Source of the DNA: a gamma proteobacterium symbiont of Ctena orbiculata | GTDB taxonomy: Bacteria > Pseudomonadota > Gammaproteobacteria > Chromatiales > Chromatiaceae | Reading direction: 5' to 3' | Length of the DNA stretch: 64,000 nucleotides | Assembly: GCA_003058495.1 (NCBI GenBank) | Contig: QBVC01000034.1 | Location: 1 to 64,000 of the forward strand | Shown: positions 24,984 to 34,691 of the stretch, piece by piece | Position numbering within the stretch: the stretch's first letter is position 1 | Layout: every line of letters starts with the position of its first letter | Program-made: the position numbers and the translations under genes | Notes under the pieces: generated by a model | Told to the model about the DNA's origin: nothing | Database searches by the model: none | Seen by the model: the letters and a program-made list of their open reading frames with translations, nothing else

Positions 24984-25631
24984 ATGAAATTCGACCTACC
25001 CATTACCATCGCGCTGTCCAAGGGACGCATCTTCAATCAGAGCCTGCCGCTGCTGGCCCATGCCGGCATCGAGCCCACTGACGATCCCGACAGCAGCCGC
25101 AAGCTGATCCTCGACACCAACCACGAGCAGGTGAAGCTGGTCATCATCCGCGCCACGGATGTCCCCACCTACGTGGAATATGGCGCCGCCGACCTGGGCA
25201 TCGCCGGCAAGGATGTGTTGATGGAACACGGGGGTGAAGGCCTCTATGAACCGCTGGATCTGAAGATCGCGCAGTGCCGCATGATGACGGCAGGCTACCC
25301 CGATGTTGCGCAAAACAACGGCCGCCTGCGGGTCGCCACCAAGTATGTTAAGAGCGCGCAGCGCTTTTTCGCCAGCAAGGGTGAACAGGTCGAGATCATC
25401 AAGCTCTACGGCTCCATGGAACTGGCCCCCATCGTCGGCCTCTCCGATCTCATCGTCGACCTGGTGGAGAGCGGCAACACCCTGAAGGCCAACGGACTGG
25501 TGCCCCTGGAGCACATCGCCGACATCAGCTCCAGGTTGGTGGTCAACAAGGCCTCCTGGAAGATGAAACACGGCCCGGTGATGGCGCTGATCGACGCCTT
25601 TCGCGAGGCGGTCTCCCAAGCCGCAACCTGA
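24984..25631 (+). CDS. hisG: ATP phosphoribosyltransferase, short form
   Basis: 215 residues from the ATG at 24984. It makes phosphoribosyl-ATP, the first step of histidine synthesis. The short form lacks the C-terminal regulatory domain (long forms are about 290-300 residues) and needs the HisZ regulatory subunit, which is not in this window. Recognisable parts are [31 protein letters not shown] and the PRPP loop [18 protein letters not shown]. It lies between murA and hisD and reads into hisD within 23 bp. Confidence 0.96.
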   Translation: MKFDLPITIALSKGRIFNQSLPLLAHAGIEPTDDPDSSRKLILDTNHEQVKLVIIRATDVPTYVEYGAADLGIAGKDVLMEHGGEGLYEPLDLKIAQCRMMTAGYPDVAQNNGRLRVATKYVKSAQRFFASKGEQVEIIKLYGSMELAPIVGLSDLIVDLVESGNTLKANGLVPLEHIADISSRLVVNKASWKMKHGPVMALIDAFREAVSQAAT

Positions 25632-25654
25632 ACAGAACCGCGAGTGATGCCAGC

Positions 25655-26965
25655 ATGAGCGAAATACGCAAACTATCGACCAACGACCCTGACTTCAGGC
25701 AACAGCTCGATGCGCTGCTTGCCTGGGAATCGGTCTCCGACGCCGGGGTCAACGATACGGTCAACCAGATCATAGGGGCGATCCGCAGCGAGGGTGACAC
25801 TGCCCTGATGGAGTTCACCAGCCGTTTCGATCGCTGGCAGGCGACAGACGCCGGTGATCTGGAGATTCCCCTGCAGCGCCTGCAACAGGCCTGGGAGAAC
25901 ATCCCTGCGGCACAGCGTGAGGCGCTGGAGCGCTCCGCCAACCGCATCCAGGCCTATGCCGAGCATCAGATCATGGACTCCTGGTCCTATGTGGAACCCG
26001 ACGGCACCCTGCTGGGGCAGCAGGTAACCCCGCTGGACCGGGTCGGCCTCTATGTGCCCGGCGGCAAGGCCGCCTACCCCTCGTCGGTATTGATGAACGC
26101 CATCCCCGCCAAGGTCGCCGGTGTCGCCGAGCTGATCATGGTAGTGCCGACCCCGGGGGGCGAACTCAACGAGCTGGTGCTGGCCGCCGCCCAGGTCTCC
26201 GGCGTCGACCGGGTATTCGCCATCGGCGGCGCCCAGGCGGTGGCGGCGCTGGCCTACGGCACCCGGAGCATCCCCCCGGTGGACAAGATCGTCGGTCCCG
26301 GCAACATCTACGTCGCCACCGCCAAGCGCGCGGTCTTCGGCCAGGTCGGCATCGACATGGTGGCGGGGCCCTCGGAGATCCTGGTTATCTGCGACGGCGA
26401 GACCGATCCCGACTGGATCGCCATGGATCTCTTCTCCCAGGCGGAGCACGATGAGGACGCCCAGTCGATCCTGCTCTGCCCGGATGCCGCCTACCTGCAG
26501 CGGGTGAGCGACAGCATCGACAGGCTGCTGCCGACCATGGAGCGCCGGGAGATCATCGCCACCGCCCTGCGCGTCCGGGGAGCGCTGATCCATGTCCGGA
26601 ATATGGACGAGGCGGTGGAGGTCGCCAACCGGATCGCGCCGGAGCATCTCGAACTCTCGGTGGCCGATCCCCAGGCCCTGGCCGAGGAGATCCGCCACGC
26701 GGGGGCGATCTTCATGGGCAGGTACACCGCGGAGGCGATGGGCGACTATTGCGCGGGCCCGAACCATGTGCTGCCGACCTCGCGCACCGCCCGCTTCTCC
26801 TCCCCCCTGGGGGTGTATGATTTCCAGAAGCGCTCCAGCCTGATCATGGCCTCGGCGGAGGGCGCCGACAGTCTGGCCAGGACCTCGTCCGTGATGGCCA
26901 GGGGAGAGGGGCTCACCGCCCATGCCCGATCGGCGGAGTATCGATTCAAACCGAGTGGAGACTAG
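25655..26965 (+). CDS. hisD: Histidinol dehydrogenase HisD
   Basis: 436 residues, the standard size. It oxidises histidinol to histidine in two NAD-dependent steps. Family landmarks are [61 protein letters not shown] and the zinc-site regions QAEHDEDAQ and APEHLEL. The C-terminal [23 protein letters not shown] is also intact. Second gene of the hisG-hisD-hisC run. Confidence 0.97.
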   Translation: MSEIRKLSTNDPDFRQQLDALLAWESVSDAGVNDTVNQIIGAIRSEGDTALMEFTSRFDRWQATDAGDLEIPLQRLQQAWENIPAAQREALERSANRIQAYAEHQIMDSWSYVEPDGTLLGQQVTPLDRVGLYVPGGKAAYPSSVLMNAIPAKVAGVAELIMVVPTPGGELNELVLAAAQVSGVDRVFAIGGAQAVAALAYGTRSIPPVDKIVGPGNIYVATAKRAVFGQVGIDMVAGPSEILVICDGETDPDWIAMDLFSQAEHDEDAQSILLCPDAAYLQRVSDSIDRLLPTMERREIIATALRVRGALIHVRNMDEAVEVANRIAPEHLELSVADPQALAEEIRHAGAIFMGRYTAEAMGDYCAGPNHVLPTSRTARFSSPLGVYDFQKRSSLIMASAEGADSLARTSSVMARGEGLTAHARSAEYRFKPSGD

Positions 26966-27035
26966 CCGGGGGCGAGCCTTGCCGGCGCCCCCTGCCGTAG
27001 AAAGGATAACAGGTACAAATCAGGAGCTACCCACA

Positions 27036-28100
27036 ATGAGCCGCTACTGGAGTCCCATTGTCAATCAGCTCTCGCCCTATGTCCCCGGGGAACAGCCGCG
27101 CCTCGACAACCTGACCAAACTCAACACCAACGAAAACCCCTATGGCCCCTCGCCACGGGTGATCGAGGCTATCAACCGGGTCGTTGACGAAGGGCTGCGG
27201 CTCTATCCCGATCCCACATCCATGACCCTGCGGCAAACGGTGGCCGACTACTACGGCCTCTCCGCGCCGCAGGTCTTTGTCGGCAACGGCTCCGACGAGG
27301 TGCTCGCCCACGCCTTCTTCGCCTTCTTCCAGCAGTCCAGACCGCTGCTCTTCCCCGACATCACCTACAGCTTCTATCCGGTCTACTGTCGGCTCTACGG
27401 CATCGACTTCGAGACGATTCCCCTCGATGATGGATTCAATATCGATCTTGAACCCTACCTCCGAGCCAACGGCGGTATCATCTTCCCCAATCCGAACGCG
27501 CCCACCGGCTGTCTCCTCTCCCTGGAGCGAATCGAGTGGCTGCTGCAACGCAACCGGGATTCGCTGGTGGTGATCGACGAGGCCTATATCGATTTCGGCG
27601 GTGACAGCGCGGTGACCCTGGTGGATCGCTATCCCAATCTGCTGGTGACCCAGACACTCTCAAAGTCCCGCGCCCTGGCCGGCCTGAGAATCGGTCTCGC
27701 CATGGGCAGCGAGGCGCTGATCGAGGGTCTGGTGCGGGTCAAGGACAGCTTCAACTCCTATCCGATCGATCGCATCGCCGCGGTCGCCGCAACGGCCTCC
27801 TTCGCAGACGAGGACTATTTCAGCAAGGTATGCAGCCGGATCATCGAGTCCAGGGATCAGCTCAGCCTGGCACTCAAGCGTCTTGGATTCGAGGTGCTCC
27901 CTTCCGCCGCCAATTTCCTCTTCGCCCACCACCCCCGCCAGGATGCCGCGGAAATCGCCGCAAAGCTGCGCGAGCAAGGCGTCATCGTTCGCCACTTTCA
28001 GCAGCCGAGAATCGACGGCTATCTGCGCATTACCGTCGGTACCTCGCAGCAGAATGGACGTTTGATCGAGGTACTCGAGACGCTTCGCCTGGCTACCTGA
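27036..28100 (+). CDS. hisC: Histidinol-phosphate aminotransferase HisC
   Basis: 354 residues from the ATG at 27036 with AGGAG nine bases upstream; the longer track ORF starts inside hisD. It is a PLP fold-type I aminotransferase. Substrate motif [18 protein letters not shown]-lysine region [20 protein letters not shown], Asp/Tyr contacts in [12 protein letters not shown] and the C-terminal Arg in GYLRITVGT are all present. It interconverts imidazole acetol phosphate and histidinol phosphate. It completes the murA-his block. Confidence 0.96.
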   Translation: MSRYWSPIVNQLSPYVPGEQPRLDNLTKLNTNENPYGPSPRVIEAINRVVDEGLRLYPDPTSMTLRQTVADYYGLSAPQVFVGNGSDEVLAHAFFAFFQQSRPLLFPDITYSFYPVYCRLYGIDFETIPLDDGFNIDLEPYLRANGGIIFPNPNAPTGCLLSLERIEWLLQRNRDSLVVIDEAYIDFGGDSAVTLVDRYPNLLVTQTLSKSRALAGLRIGLAMGSEALIEGLVRVKDSFNSYPIDRIAAVAATASFADEDYFSKVCSRIIESRDQLSLALKRLGFEVLPSAANFLFAHHPRQDAAEIAAKLREQGVIVRHFQQPRIDGYLRITVGTSQQNGRLIEVLETLRLAT

Positions 28101-28209
28101 GCAGGCAGGATCTGCAAACCAGCCAGCCTGGAGATAGCAATCGACTTCCGGCCAGCGCAAGGTGACCTATACTCTGTTCTCGATAACAAACAAAAGGGAA
28201 CCGGGCATT

Positions 28210-28752
28210 ATGGGTGAATGGGTCAATAAATCCGGGTATGAGATACTGATGCAGAACCGGGATCCCCGCGGCGGCTACGCCTGCGGCATGGCCTGCGCTG
28301 CGATGGTGGTCAACCGCAAGGGGCATGGCAAGCCGACGATCGCTTCCATGAGCGGACTTTCGCAAGAGTTCGGCGGTGCCTACAAGCGAGGCACGGCCTT
28401 CCGCGCGGGTGCGGTACAGGTGCTGCCGAGCGCCAAGGTGAGCGCTGGCGGAACCGCGGCGACCAATCTGGTCAAAACGCTCAAGTCCATGGGCATCCAG
28501 GCCAGAATCCGGGCGGGATTCGGCCCGCCCTTTCCCGCCTTCAGCAGCCGCAATCCGGTGATCGCGAATGTCCGCGTGGGCGGCAGGTATGACCACTTCG
28601 TGCTGTTGAACAGCTGCGACCCTAAGGCGCCGAAGGGACTGATCATCTGCGATCCGGAGACGGGCCTGTTGAGTGCCAGCCCCAGTGCGACCCATTTCAT
28701 GAGCGGCGCCAACGACTGCACCTATTACAGGAACTGGTTCATCGTCACCTGA
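28210..28752 (+). CDS. Papain-like cysteine peptidase-type protein of unknown role
   Basis: 180 residues from the ATG at 28210 (MGEWVNKSGYEILMQ). The pattern of Gln near residue 15, Cys25/Cys29 in GGYACGMACAAMVVN, His in GGRYDHFVLLNSCD and Asp in IICDPETG matches the C39/papain-like triad arrangement. No signal peptide is seen and there is no ABC transporter nearby, so it is not an obvious bacteriocin-leader peptidase. Stretches such as SGLSQEFGGAYKRGTAF are helical and polar. It follows hisC by 110 bp, outside the usual conserved cluster. The substrate cannot be inferred; an effector or toxin-like role is one possibility. Confidence 0.6.
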   Translation: MGEWVNKSGYEILMQNRDPRGGYACGMACAAMVVNRKGHGKPTIASMSGLSQEFGGAYKRGTAFRAGAVQVLPSAKVSAGGTAATNLVKTLKSMGIQARIRAGFGPPFPAFSSRNPVIANVRVGGRYDHFVLLNSCDPKAPKGLIICDPETGLLSASPSATHFMSGANDCTYYRNWFIVT

Positions 28753-28850
28753 AACAGGGTGAGCCACCTCCACTGCACGACCGCCGGACCGGGGGCATGA
28801 AGATCAGCAAGGGGGTTTTCGACGAGGCCAGGCCCAGCGCCTATGCCTCC

Positions 28851-29411
28851 ATGCAGACGGGCCCGTTGCTGATCCTGCTGGCGGCGCTCCTCCCCGCCGC
28901 GGCATGGGCGCAGTGCCAACAGGGCCCCGAAACCAGGCTCTTCTTCGACAGCATCAGCGGCGCCTGGCAGGGGGAGGCGGTGACCACCCCGGTCGGAACG
29001 CTGCCTTACGACATCGACTTCAAGCAACGGGGACCCTTTCGGATTTACGGGGAGGCCGATCCCGGCGCGGCGATTCATCATTGGGATTTTTACTGCGAGA
29101 GCGGGGAGCTGCGGCTGCGTTTCCTCTCCACATTCGGCGGCAACCGCGATCCCCTTCTGCTCGAGTCGATCGGGATCACAACCGAAGAGATCCATTTCAA
29201 GGCACGAGAGCCCGATTTTCTGGAAGTGAAGGTCCGCTTTGGGGATAGGTTCAGCGTCTTCGAGGTCCTGCACCACGGCGAGCGCCATGTCCTGATCGAG
29301 CTGACGCGCAGCAGGCCGAATCAGACCGGGCCCGCCAGGATCAAACCTCCGCCAGCAAGCGATCGATCATCGACGACGCCTGGCCAAGGTAGCCGCCGCC
29401 GAACAGATTGA
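28851..29411 (+). CDS. Secreted protein of unknown function
   Basis: Starting at the ATG at 28851 gives a good signal peptide (MQTGPLLILLAALLPAAAWAQC); the track start at 28797 would add 18 residues before it. The mature protein (about 165 residues) is predicted beta-rich with two cysteines near the N-terminus and middle (AQCQQGP, FYCESGELRL). It alternates charged and hydrophobic residues (FRIYGEADPGAA, LRLRFLSTFGGN), lipocalin-like by eye. The last 24 codons overlap the end of the convergent fructosamine-kinase-like gene by 71 bp; the proline-rich tail may be non-essential. Confidence 0.55.
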   Translation: MQTGPLLILLAALLPAAAWAQCQQGPETRLFFDSISGAWQGEAVTTPVGTLPYDIDFKQRGPFRIYGEADPGAAIHHWDFYCESGELRLRFLSTFGGNRDPLLLESIGITTEEIHFKAREPDFLEVKVRFGDRFSVFEVLHHGERHVLIELTRSRPNQTGPARIKPPPASDRSSTTPGQGSRRRTD

Positions 29412-30219
29412 GGTGGTTGAGGATGTGGTAGAGGTTATAGAGGATCTTGCGCGTCGAGTAACCGGGGGCAAGGGGCCAACTCTCCCGGTAGGCATCGTAG
29501 AAGCGGTTGCCGAATCCACCGAAGAGCTCGGTCATCGCCAGGTCCGCCTCCCGGTCTCCGTAGTAGACCGCCGGATCGAAGATCACCGGATCGCCGTCGT
29601 TCGCATAGGCCAGGTTTCCCCCCCATAGGTCGCCATGCAGCAGCGAGGGTTCCGGCTGATGATCGATCAGCAGCTGTAGGTGCTCCATCAGCCGCTCTCC
29701 CCTGCGCTGAAGGGTGCCGCCATAGCCCTTCCTCTCGGCCAGGCGCAGTTGAAACCCGAGCCGCCGCTCACGCCAGAAGTCGACCCAGTCGTCGCTGGTC
29801 TGATTCTGCTGCGGCGTCGAGCCGATGGTATTGTCGCGAAACCAGCCGAAGCGGGACTGGCTCCGGCGGTGCATCTCGGCCAGTTGGCGTCCCGCCAGTT
29901 CACTGCCGCCGCGGCCGCCCTGGCCCATGTCGATATACTCCATCACCAGGTAGGATTGGCCATCGCCCAGGCCGCAACCAAGGGGTTCAGGCACCCTGAT
30001 GGTACGGGTATCGGCCAGCTCCCGGAGACCGTCCGCCTCCGCCTCGAACATCTCGAGCAGGGAGGCCGTATTCAGTTTCACAAAATAGGTGCGCTCGCCA
30101 TCGGTCAGGCGCACCCCGGTGTTGATGCAGCCTCCGCCCACATGCCTCGGTTCAAGGGGATTGAAGGGCCTGCCCGTTGCCTGCCCGATGTGCTCTGAGA
30201 TGATCTGCCACTGGGTCAC
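29341..30219 (-). CDS. Fructosamine-3-kinase-like protein
   Basis: 292 residues from a GTG at 30219 with GGAGGAG six bases upstream. It is an aminoglycoside-phosphotransferase-fold kinase of the fructosamine/ketosamine kinase family (E. coli YniA type), which phosphorylates glycated amines and so helps protein deglycation. Motifs are VGGGCINTGVRLTDGERTYFVKLN (nucleotide loop and Lys), catalytic LLHGDLWGGNLAYA and metal-binding VIFDPAVYYGDREADLAM. It is monocistronic and convergent with the secreted protein gene. Confidence 0.92.
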   Translation of the reverse strand: MTQWQIISEHIGQATGRPFNPLEPRHVGGGCINTGVRLTDGERTYFVKLNTASLLEMFEAEADGLRELADTRTIRVPEPLGCGLGDGQSYLVMEYIDMGQGGRGGSELAGRQLAEMHRRSQSRFGWFRDNTIGSTPQQNQTSDDWVDFWRERRLGFQLRLAERKGYGGTLQRRGERLMEHLQLLIDHQPEPSLLHGDLWGGNLAYANDGDPVIFDPAVYYGDREADLAMTELFGGFGNRFYDAYRESWPLAPGYSTRKILYNLYHILNHLNLFGGGYLGQASSMIDRLLAEV

Positions 30220-30429
30220 GATAGTCTCCTCCCTCAGCCACCCTTGTAACACCAAAGGATGCTTTTCTCCACACCTGGTTCAAGGCATGGAAATCCGGAC
30301 GGTTTGCTCTCGTTTTGGAAGGATTACGCGATCAAATCGGGACCCCCCGACACAGCACAGAGTGGGCTGTGTCTCTTTGGCGCCACGGCCTCTTGCGTTG
30401 CCGGATTCCCCCTTCAAGGGTTGTTGCGT

Positions 30430-30460
30430 AAGCGGTTACTGACGCGCAAAGCCGCTTTTT
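30430..30460 (+). terminator. Terminator-like hairpin without an upstream gene
   Basis: AAGCGG and CCGCTT pair across 16 nt, with five T residues ending the second arm on the plus strand. The nearest plus-strand gene ends a kilobase upstream, so it may terminate an unannotated small transcript. Confidence 0.35.
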
Positions 30461-30650
30461 ATGCACACTCGCTCTCTTGTTGCAACACAGCATCGGCGTC
30501 GCCGAACAGATAACTCCATTAGAAGACTCTGATTTACTATAACCGACTGTAACCACAGACATTAATCAAAATGGCGAAAAACTATACAAATTAATGGGAA
30601 TCCAGCAGAGACAAGGCCTTTGGCTTAATATTCAAAAATTACACACAAAG

Positions 30651-30673
30651 TTATCCACAGATGTTGTGGAAAA
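30651..30673. promoter_or_regulatory. Inverted pair of DnaA boxes upstream of priA
   Basis: TTATCCACA (30651-30659) is a perfect consensus DnaA box. TGTGGAAAA (30665-30673) is the reverse complement of TTTTCCACA, which fits the relaxed TTWTNCACA consensus. They face each other across 5 bp in an AT-rich region 76 bp before the priA start. Confidence 0.55.
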
Positions 30674-30748
30674 ATTTTCACCTCGGTTGCTGACAGCTCC
30701 GGCGTGAAAATCTCACCTCCGGCTTGCCCCCATGATACAGTCACCGGC

Positions 30749-32953
30749 ATGGTTTCGGACCCCATCTTGCAAATCGCCCTGCCCGGCCCCCTGAGGCGTC
30801 TGTACGACTATCTTCCGCCCAAGGAGTCAGCCCGGGCCCCAGTCGTTGGCTGTCGCTACCAGATCCCGTTTGGCCGCAGCAGCCGTACCGGGATGCTGGT
30901 CGCGGTGAAGGCCGAAAGCGAGATTGAACCGGAGCGGCTCAAACGGGCCTTGAGGCAGATCGATCCCCAACCGCTCCTTGGCGCCGCCGATCTGCGCCTG
31001 CTGCATTGGGCCGCGGACTACTACCAACACCCCCTGGGTGACGTCATCTTCAGCGCCCTGCCGATCACACTGCGCAGGGAGCGAAGCCCTGCCGGCGCCA
31101 GAGAGCAGGGACTTCGCCTGACTGCCGCCGGGGCCGCGGTGGAAGCGGAATCGCTGCGGCGCGCGCCAAAGCAGCTCGCACTCCTGAACGCCCTCGCACA
31201 GACGCCCCAGGGCATGGAGCGCTCGACCCTGATGTCGCGCCACCGGATCTCCCAGGGCGTGATCCGGTCGCTGCTGGACAAGGGGTGGATCGAGAGCTGC
31301 CCTATCCGGGAGCCGGTTCAACCACCCGCCAGACCGGCCAAACCCGACCTCAATCCCGAACAGCGCGAAGCGGTCGATCGGGTGCGCCGCCAGCTGGGAA
31401 GCTTCAGACCCTTTCTGCTCCACGGCGTGACCGGCAGCGGCAAGACCGAGGTCTACCTGCGCCTGATCGAGACGGTTGTGGCGAACCATCAACAGGCGCT
31501 GCTGCTGGTGCCGGAGATAGGCCTGACACCCCAACTCCTGCAACGCTTCAGAAGGCGCATGGGAGAGGGCGTGGCGGTGCTCCACTCAGGCCTCTCCGAC
31601 GGTGAGCGGGAACGGGTTTGGCAGGCGCTGCGACAGGCACAGCGGCCGATCCTGATCGGCACCCGTTCCGCTGTGTTCACACCCATGCCGAGACTGGGCC
31701 TGATCATTGTCGACGAGGAGCATGACCTCTCCTATAAACAGCAGGAGGGATTTCGCTACTCGGCCAGAGACCTGGCGCTGGTTCGTGGTCAGCAGCGCGG
31801 CTGTCCGGTCGTGCTTGGCTCCGCCACGCCCTCCCTCGAGTCACTGAGAAATTCGGCCGAGGCGCGCTATACCCGTCTCAACCTGACGCAGCGGGTCGGC
31901 AGCGCCCAAATGCCGCCGCTGATGCTGCTGGATATACGCAGCGTGCATCTCGACGGCGGTCTCTCACCCGCCCTGATCAAACAGCTGCGCCAGACCCTCG
32001 AGGCAGGGGAGCAGGCCCTGCTGTTTCTCAACCGGCGCGGCTATGCACCCCTGTTGACCTGTCACGCCTGCGGCTGGCTGACCGACTGCCCCCGCTGCGA
32101 TGCACGCATGACCCACCATCGCCAATCGCGGCTGCTCTGGTGCCACCACTGCGGCCATCAGCGCCGGGAGCCCGACCACTGCCCGAGTTGCGGCAGCCCC
32201 GACCTGCGCCCCATCGGCCAGGGTACCGAGCGGGTGGAGGAGAGCCTGCAGCGCCTCTTCCCCGACACCCCCCTGGCGCGCATCGACCGCGACTCCACCA
32301 GCCGCAAGGGCAGCCTCGAGGCACTGCTGTCGCGGATCAGGGCGGGAGACTACCCGCTTCTGCTCGGCACCCAGATGCTGGCCAAGGGCCACCATTTCCC
32401 CGATGTCACCCTGGTCGCCATCCTGGATGTGGATCAGGGCCTCTTCGGCGCCGATTTCCGCGCCTCTGAACGCATGGCGCAACTGGTTCTGCAGGTCTCC
32501 GGCCGGGCAGGCAGGGCGGGGCGTCCCGGCAGGGTGTTGATCCAGACCCGCCATCCGGACCATCCCCTGCTGCAGCTGCTGACGACAAAGGGTTACGACA
32601 CCTTTGCCAGCGAGGCCCTGGAGGAGAGGAGAGCGGCGGCCTTCCCGCCCTTCTCCCACCAGGTGCTGCTGCGCGCCGAGTCGACCAAGGCCACGGATCC
32701 GGAGCGTTTTCTGGAGCAAGCGGTCAGACTGGGCCGGGAACTCAACGGCAGCGCCTCACTTGAGTTCTGGGGACCGGTACCTGCGCCGATGGCGCGCAAA
32801 GCGGGAAAGACCAGGGCCCATCTGCTGATTCAGTCGGCGCAGCGCCAACCCTTGCACCAGTGGCTGATGGAGTGGGTTACGGGACTTACCCTATTACCCG
32901 ATTCGCGCCGGGTTCGATGGTCTGTCGACGTGGATCCGCAGGAGCTGCTCTAG
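30749..32953 (+). CDS. priA: Primosomal helicase PriA
   Basis: Restarts stalled replication forks as a 3'-to-5' helicase that loads the DnaB machinery. 734 residues from the ATG at 30749 (MVSDPILQIALPGPLRRLYDYLPP). It has the 3'-DNA-binding N-terminal domain, Walker A GVTGSGKTEVYLRLI, DEEH box IIVDEEHDLSYKQQEG, helicase motifs RYSARDLALVRG, and the zinc-binding insertion CHACGWLTDCPRCD ... CHHCGHQRREPDHCPSCG. Motif V/VI lies in QVSGRAGRAGRPG. It is convergent with the FG-GAP gene 46 bp away. Confidence 0.97.
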   Translation: MVSDPILQIALPGPLRRLYDYLPPKESARAPVVGCRYQIPFGRSSRTGMLVAVKAESEIEPERLKRALRQIDPQPLLGAADLRLLHWAADYYQHPLGDVIFSALPITLRRERSPAGAREQGLRLTAAGAAVEAESLRRAPKQLALLNALAQTPQGMERSTLMSRHRISQGVIRSLLDKGWIESCPIREPVQPPARPAKPDLNPEQREAVDRVRRQLGSFRPFLLHGVTGSGKTEVYLRLIETVVANHQQALLLVPEIGLTPQLLQRFRRRMGEGVAVLHSGLSDGERERVWQALRQAQRPILIGTRSAVFTPMPRLGLIIVDEEHDLSYKQQEGFRYSARDLALVRGQQRGCPVVLGSATPSLESLRNSAEARYTRLNLTQRVGSAQMPPLMLLDIRSVHLDGGLSPALIKQLRQTLEAGEQALLFLNRRGYAPLLTCHACGWLTDCPRCDARMTHHRQSRLLWCHHCGHQRREPDHCPSCGSPDLRPIGQGTERVEESLQRLFPDTPLARIDRDSTSRKGSLEALLSRIRAGDYPLLLGTQMLAKGHHFPDVTLVAILDVDQGLFGADFRASERMAQLVLQVSGRAGRAGRPGRVLIQTRHPDHPLLQLLTTKGYDTFASEALEERRAAAFPPFSHQVLLRAESTKATDPERFLEQAVRLGRELNGSASLEFWGPVPAPMARKAGKTRAHLLIQSAQRQPLHQWLMEWVTGLTLLPDSRRVRWSVDVDPQELL

Positions 32954-32999
32954 TCGCCGACGACCGGCGTCAACCCAGTCACAATACTCTTCACACCAT

Positions 33000-34433
33000 T
33001 CAATTCGCACTACCCGAACCGTTTAAAATGGTATTCAGATCCTCTTGGGACATATCAAAGAGTCCGCCCTCCTCCCGGTCGTAATCACTGTCCGCGTCGC
33101 CCATGAAGAGAATCCAGACCGCTCCGCTGTCCCTGTCGCCGTCATCGTCCAGGCAGGCGCCGACCGCGATGTCGCCGATGCCGTCGCCGTCCAGGTCCCC
33201 GAGGTGCGCCAGGGCACTGCCGAAGTGATCGCCACTATCCAGATCGCCGCGAAAATTACCCTTGGTATCGGAGAGCCTCGTGGAGGAGATGACCTCGCCG
33301 TTGATCTCCATGAAGAGGATCCACACGGCGCCCCGGTCGGCACCGCCGTCGTCACTCAGTTTGGCCCCCACGGCCAGGTCGGTGATACCGTCGTCATTGA
33401 TATCACCGAGATTGGACACCGCATTGCCGAACTGATCATTGTCGCCCAGCGATCCCTCGAACCCGCCACGGGTCTGGGTGATGCGCCTCATCGAATCCAC
33501 ACTGCCGTCATCATTCAGAAACAGGATCCACAGACCGCCGCGATCGCTGCCGCCGTCATCGTCGCCACTCACGCCGACGGCGAGATCGACGACACCGTCA
33601 TCGTCGAGATCCCCGATCTCCGTCAGTGCGCTGCCGAAATGGTCTTCATCTCCCGGATCGCGATCGAGGCCGCCCCGGTCGGAGGATATCTTCTGTACCG
33701 AGTCGACCGTGCCGTCGCTGTCCATGAAGAGAATCCAGACCGCACCCCGGTCGGTGCCGCCATCATCATCATTGGGCGCAGCGACAGCCAGATCCTCGAC
33801 CCCATCCCCGTTGAGATCGCCGATCGCGGCCAGCGCATGGCCAAACCGGTCGTTGTCGTCCAGGTCCCCCGGGAAATCGCCGGCGTCGTCCGAGATCTTC
33901 TGTTCCGACTCCACCCCGCCCTCGCCGTTGAGGAACAGAATCCACACCGCACCCTTGTCGCTGCCACCGTCGTCATCCAGCGGCGCGCCCACGGCTATAT
34001 CCAGGAAACCGTCGTTGTTGAGATCGCCGAGGGGGGCGATGGCGCTGCCGAACCGATCCTCGTCATCCAGCGCGCCGTCGAATCCACCTGCATCGGCGGA
34101 GATCTTCTGCTCGCTATCCACCTCGCCGTCGCTGTCCATGAAGAGCACCCACACAGCACCCCGGTTCTCTCCGCTGTCGTCATCGAAGGGGGCACCCACG
34201 GCGAGGTCGGTCACGCCATCACCTTCCAGATCTCCGATCCTGGCGATGGCGCTGCCGAACTGGTCTCCCGCATCCAGGTCGCCGTCAAGATTACCGCTGC
34301 TCGCCGATATCTTCTGCTCGGAATCGACCTCCGTGGAATAGGAGATCGAACATCCCGAGGCGAGCAGCATCGACCCCAGCAGCAATGCTGAGAGGAGCGG
34401 GAAAGGCAGTCGTATCATATCCGTGTGATCCAT
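33000..34433 (-). CDS. FG-GAP repeat lipoprotein
   Basis: About 477 residues from the ATG at 34433. A lipoprotein signal (FPLLSALLLGSMLLASGC) is followed by six tandem repeats of about 69 residues. Each repeat has FGSALAxIGDLxxDGxxDLAVGAPxDDDGGxDRGAVWILF, i.e. the FG-GAP/integrin-alpha beta-propeller unit with calcium-binding DxDxDG-type loops. Six blades fit a closed propeller. It is very acidic and likely exposed on the outer surface, where such proteins act in adhesion or protein binding. The DNA is repetitive, which makes the plus strand show long false ORFs. A short acidic tail (DYDREEGGLFDMSQEDLNTIL) closes the protein. Confidence 0.85.
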   Translation of the reverse strand: MDHTDMIRLPFPLLSALLLGSMLLASGCSISYSTEVDSEQKISASSGNLDGDLDAGDQFGSAIARIGDLEGDGVTDLAVGAPFDDDSGENRGAVWVLFMDSDGEVDSEQKISADAGGFDGALDDEDRFGSAIAPLGDLNNDGFLDIAVGAPLDDDGGSDKGAVWILFLNGEGGVESEQKISDDAGDFPGDLDDNDRFGHALAAIGDLNGDGVEDLAVAAPNDDDGGTDRGAVWILFMDSDGTVDSVQKISSDRGGLDRDPGDEDHFGSALTEIGDLDDDGVVDLAVGVSGDDDGGSDRGGLWILFLNDDGSVDSMRRITQTRGGFEGSLGDNDQFGNAVSNLGDINDDGITDLAVGAKLSDDGGADRGAVWILFMEINGEVISSTRLSDTKGNFRGDLDSGDHFGSALAHLGDLDGDGIGDIAVGACLDDDGDRDSGAVWILFMGDADSDYDREEGGLFDMSQEDLNTILNGSGSAN

Positions 34434-34691
34434 AATCAACCCTTATCCCCAGGCTATCCGTTGGCGGTTTGCATCCCAACGGCAGCAGGGGCCGGTGTGA
34501 CTGTTCCGGTATCTGTCAGGAGAGGAAGAACCTCTAGTCAAAGTATATATCTTTAAACAATACATCTAAACCAATCCATCTGCCGGGGCGAATCCATAAC
34601 AACGTTAAATTAAGAGGAACAGCCATCCCTTGTGTGTTTCAGGGATTACTATCTAAGCTTCGGTAAAGGACAACGCGGACACCATCCCCCG

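Larger units (their letters stand above)
30220..30748. other. 529-bp gap upstream of priA
   Basis: No convincing gene. It contains an 8-bp hairpin GACACAGC/GCTGTGTC (30349-30373) and a terminator-like hairpin (30430-30460). An AT-rich stretch (30520-30650) follows, then two inverted DnaA-box sequences (30651-30673) and an 8-bp inverted repeat ATTTTCAC/GTGAAAAT (30674-30711) just before priA. Confidence 0.6.

Noticed and set aside
30560-30748. Chromosomal replication origin upstream of priA
   Set aside because: Only two DnaA boxes, no dnaA/dnaN/rpmH/gidA genes nearby and no array of AT-rich 13-mers; more likely a regulatory site.
33045-34391. Plus-strand 448- and 300-aa ORFs opposite the FG-GAP gene, and a possible CRISPR-like periodicity
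   Set aside because: The periodicity comes from the protein repeat (about 207 bp), units are coding and lack short identical repeats with unique spacers.
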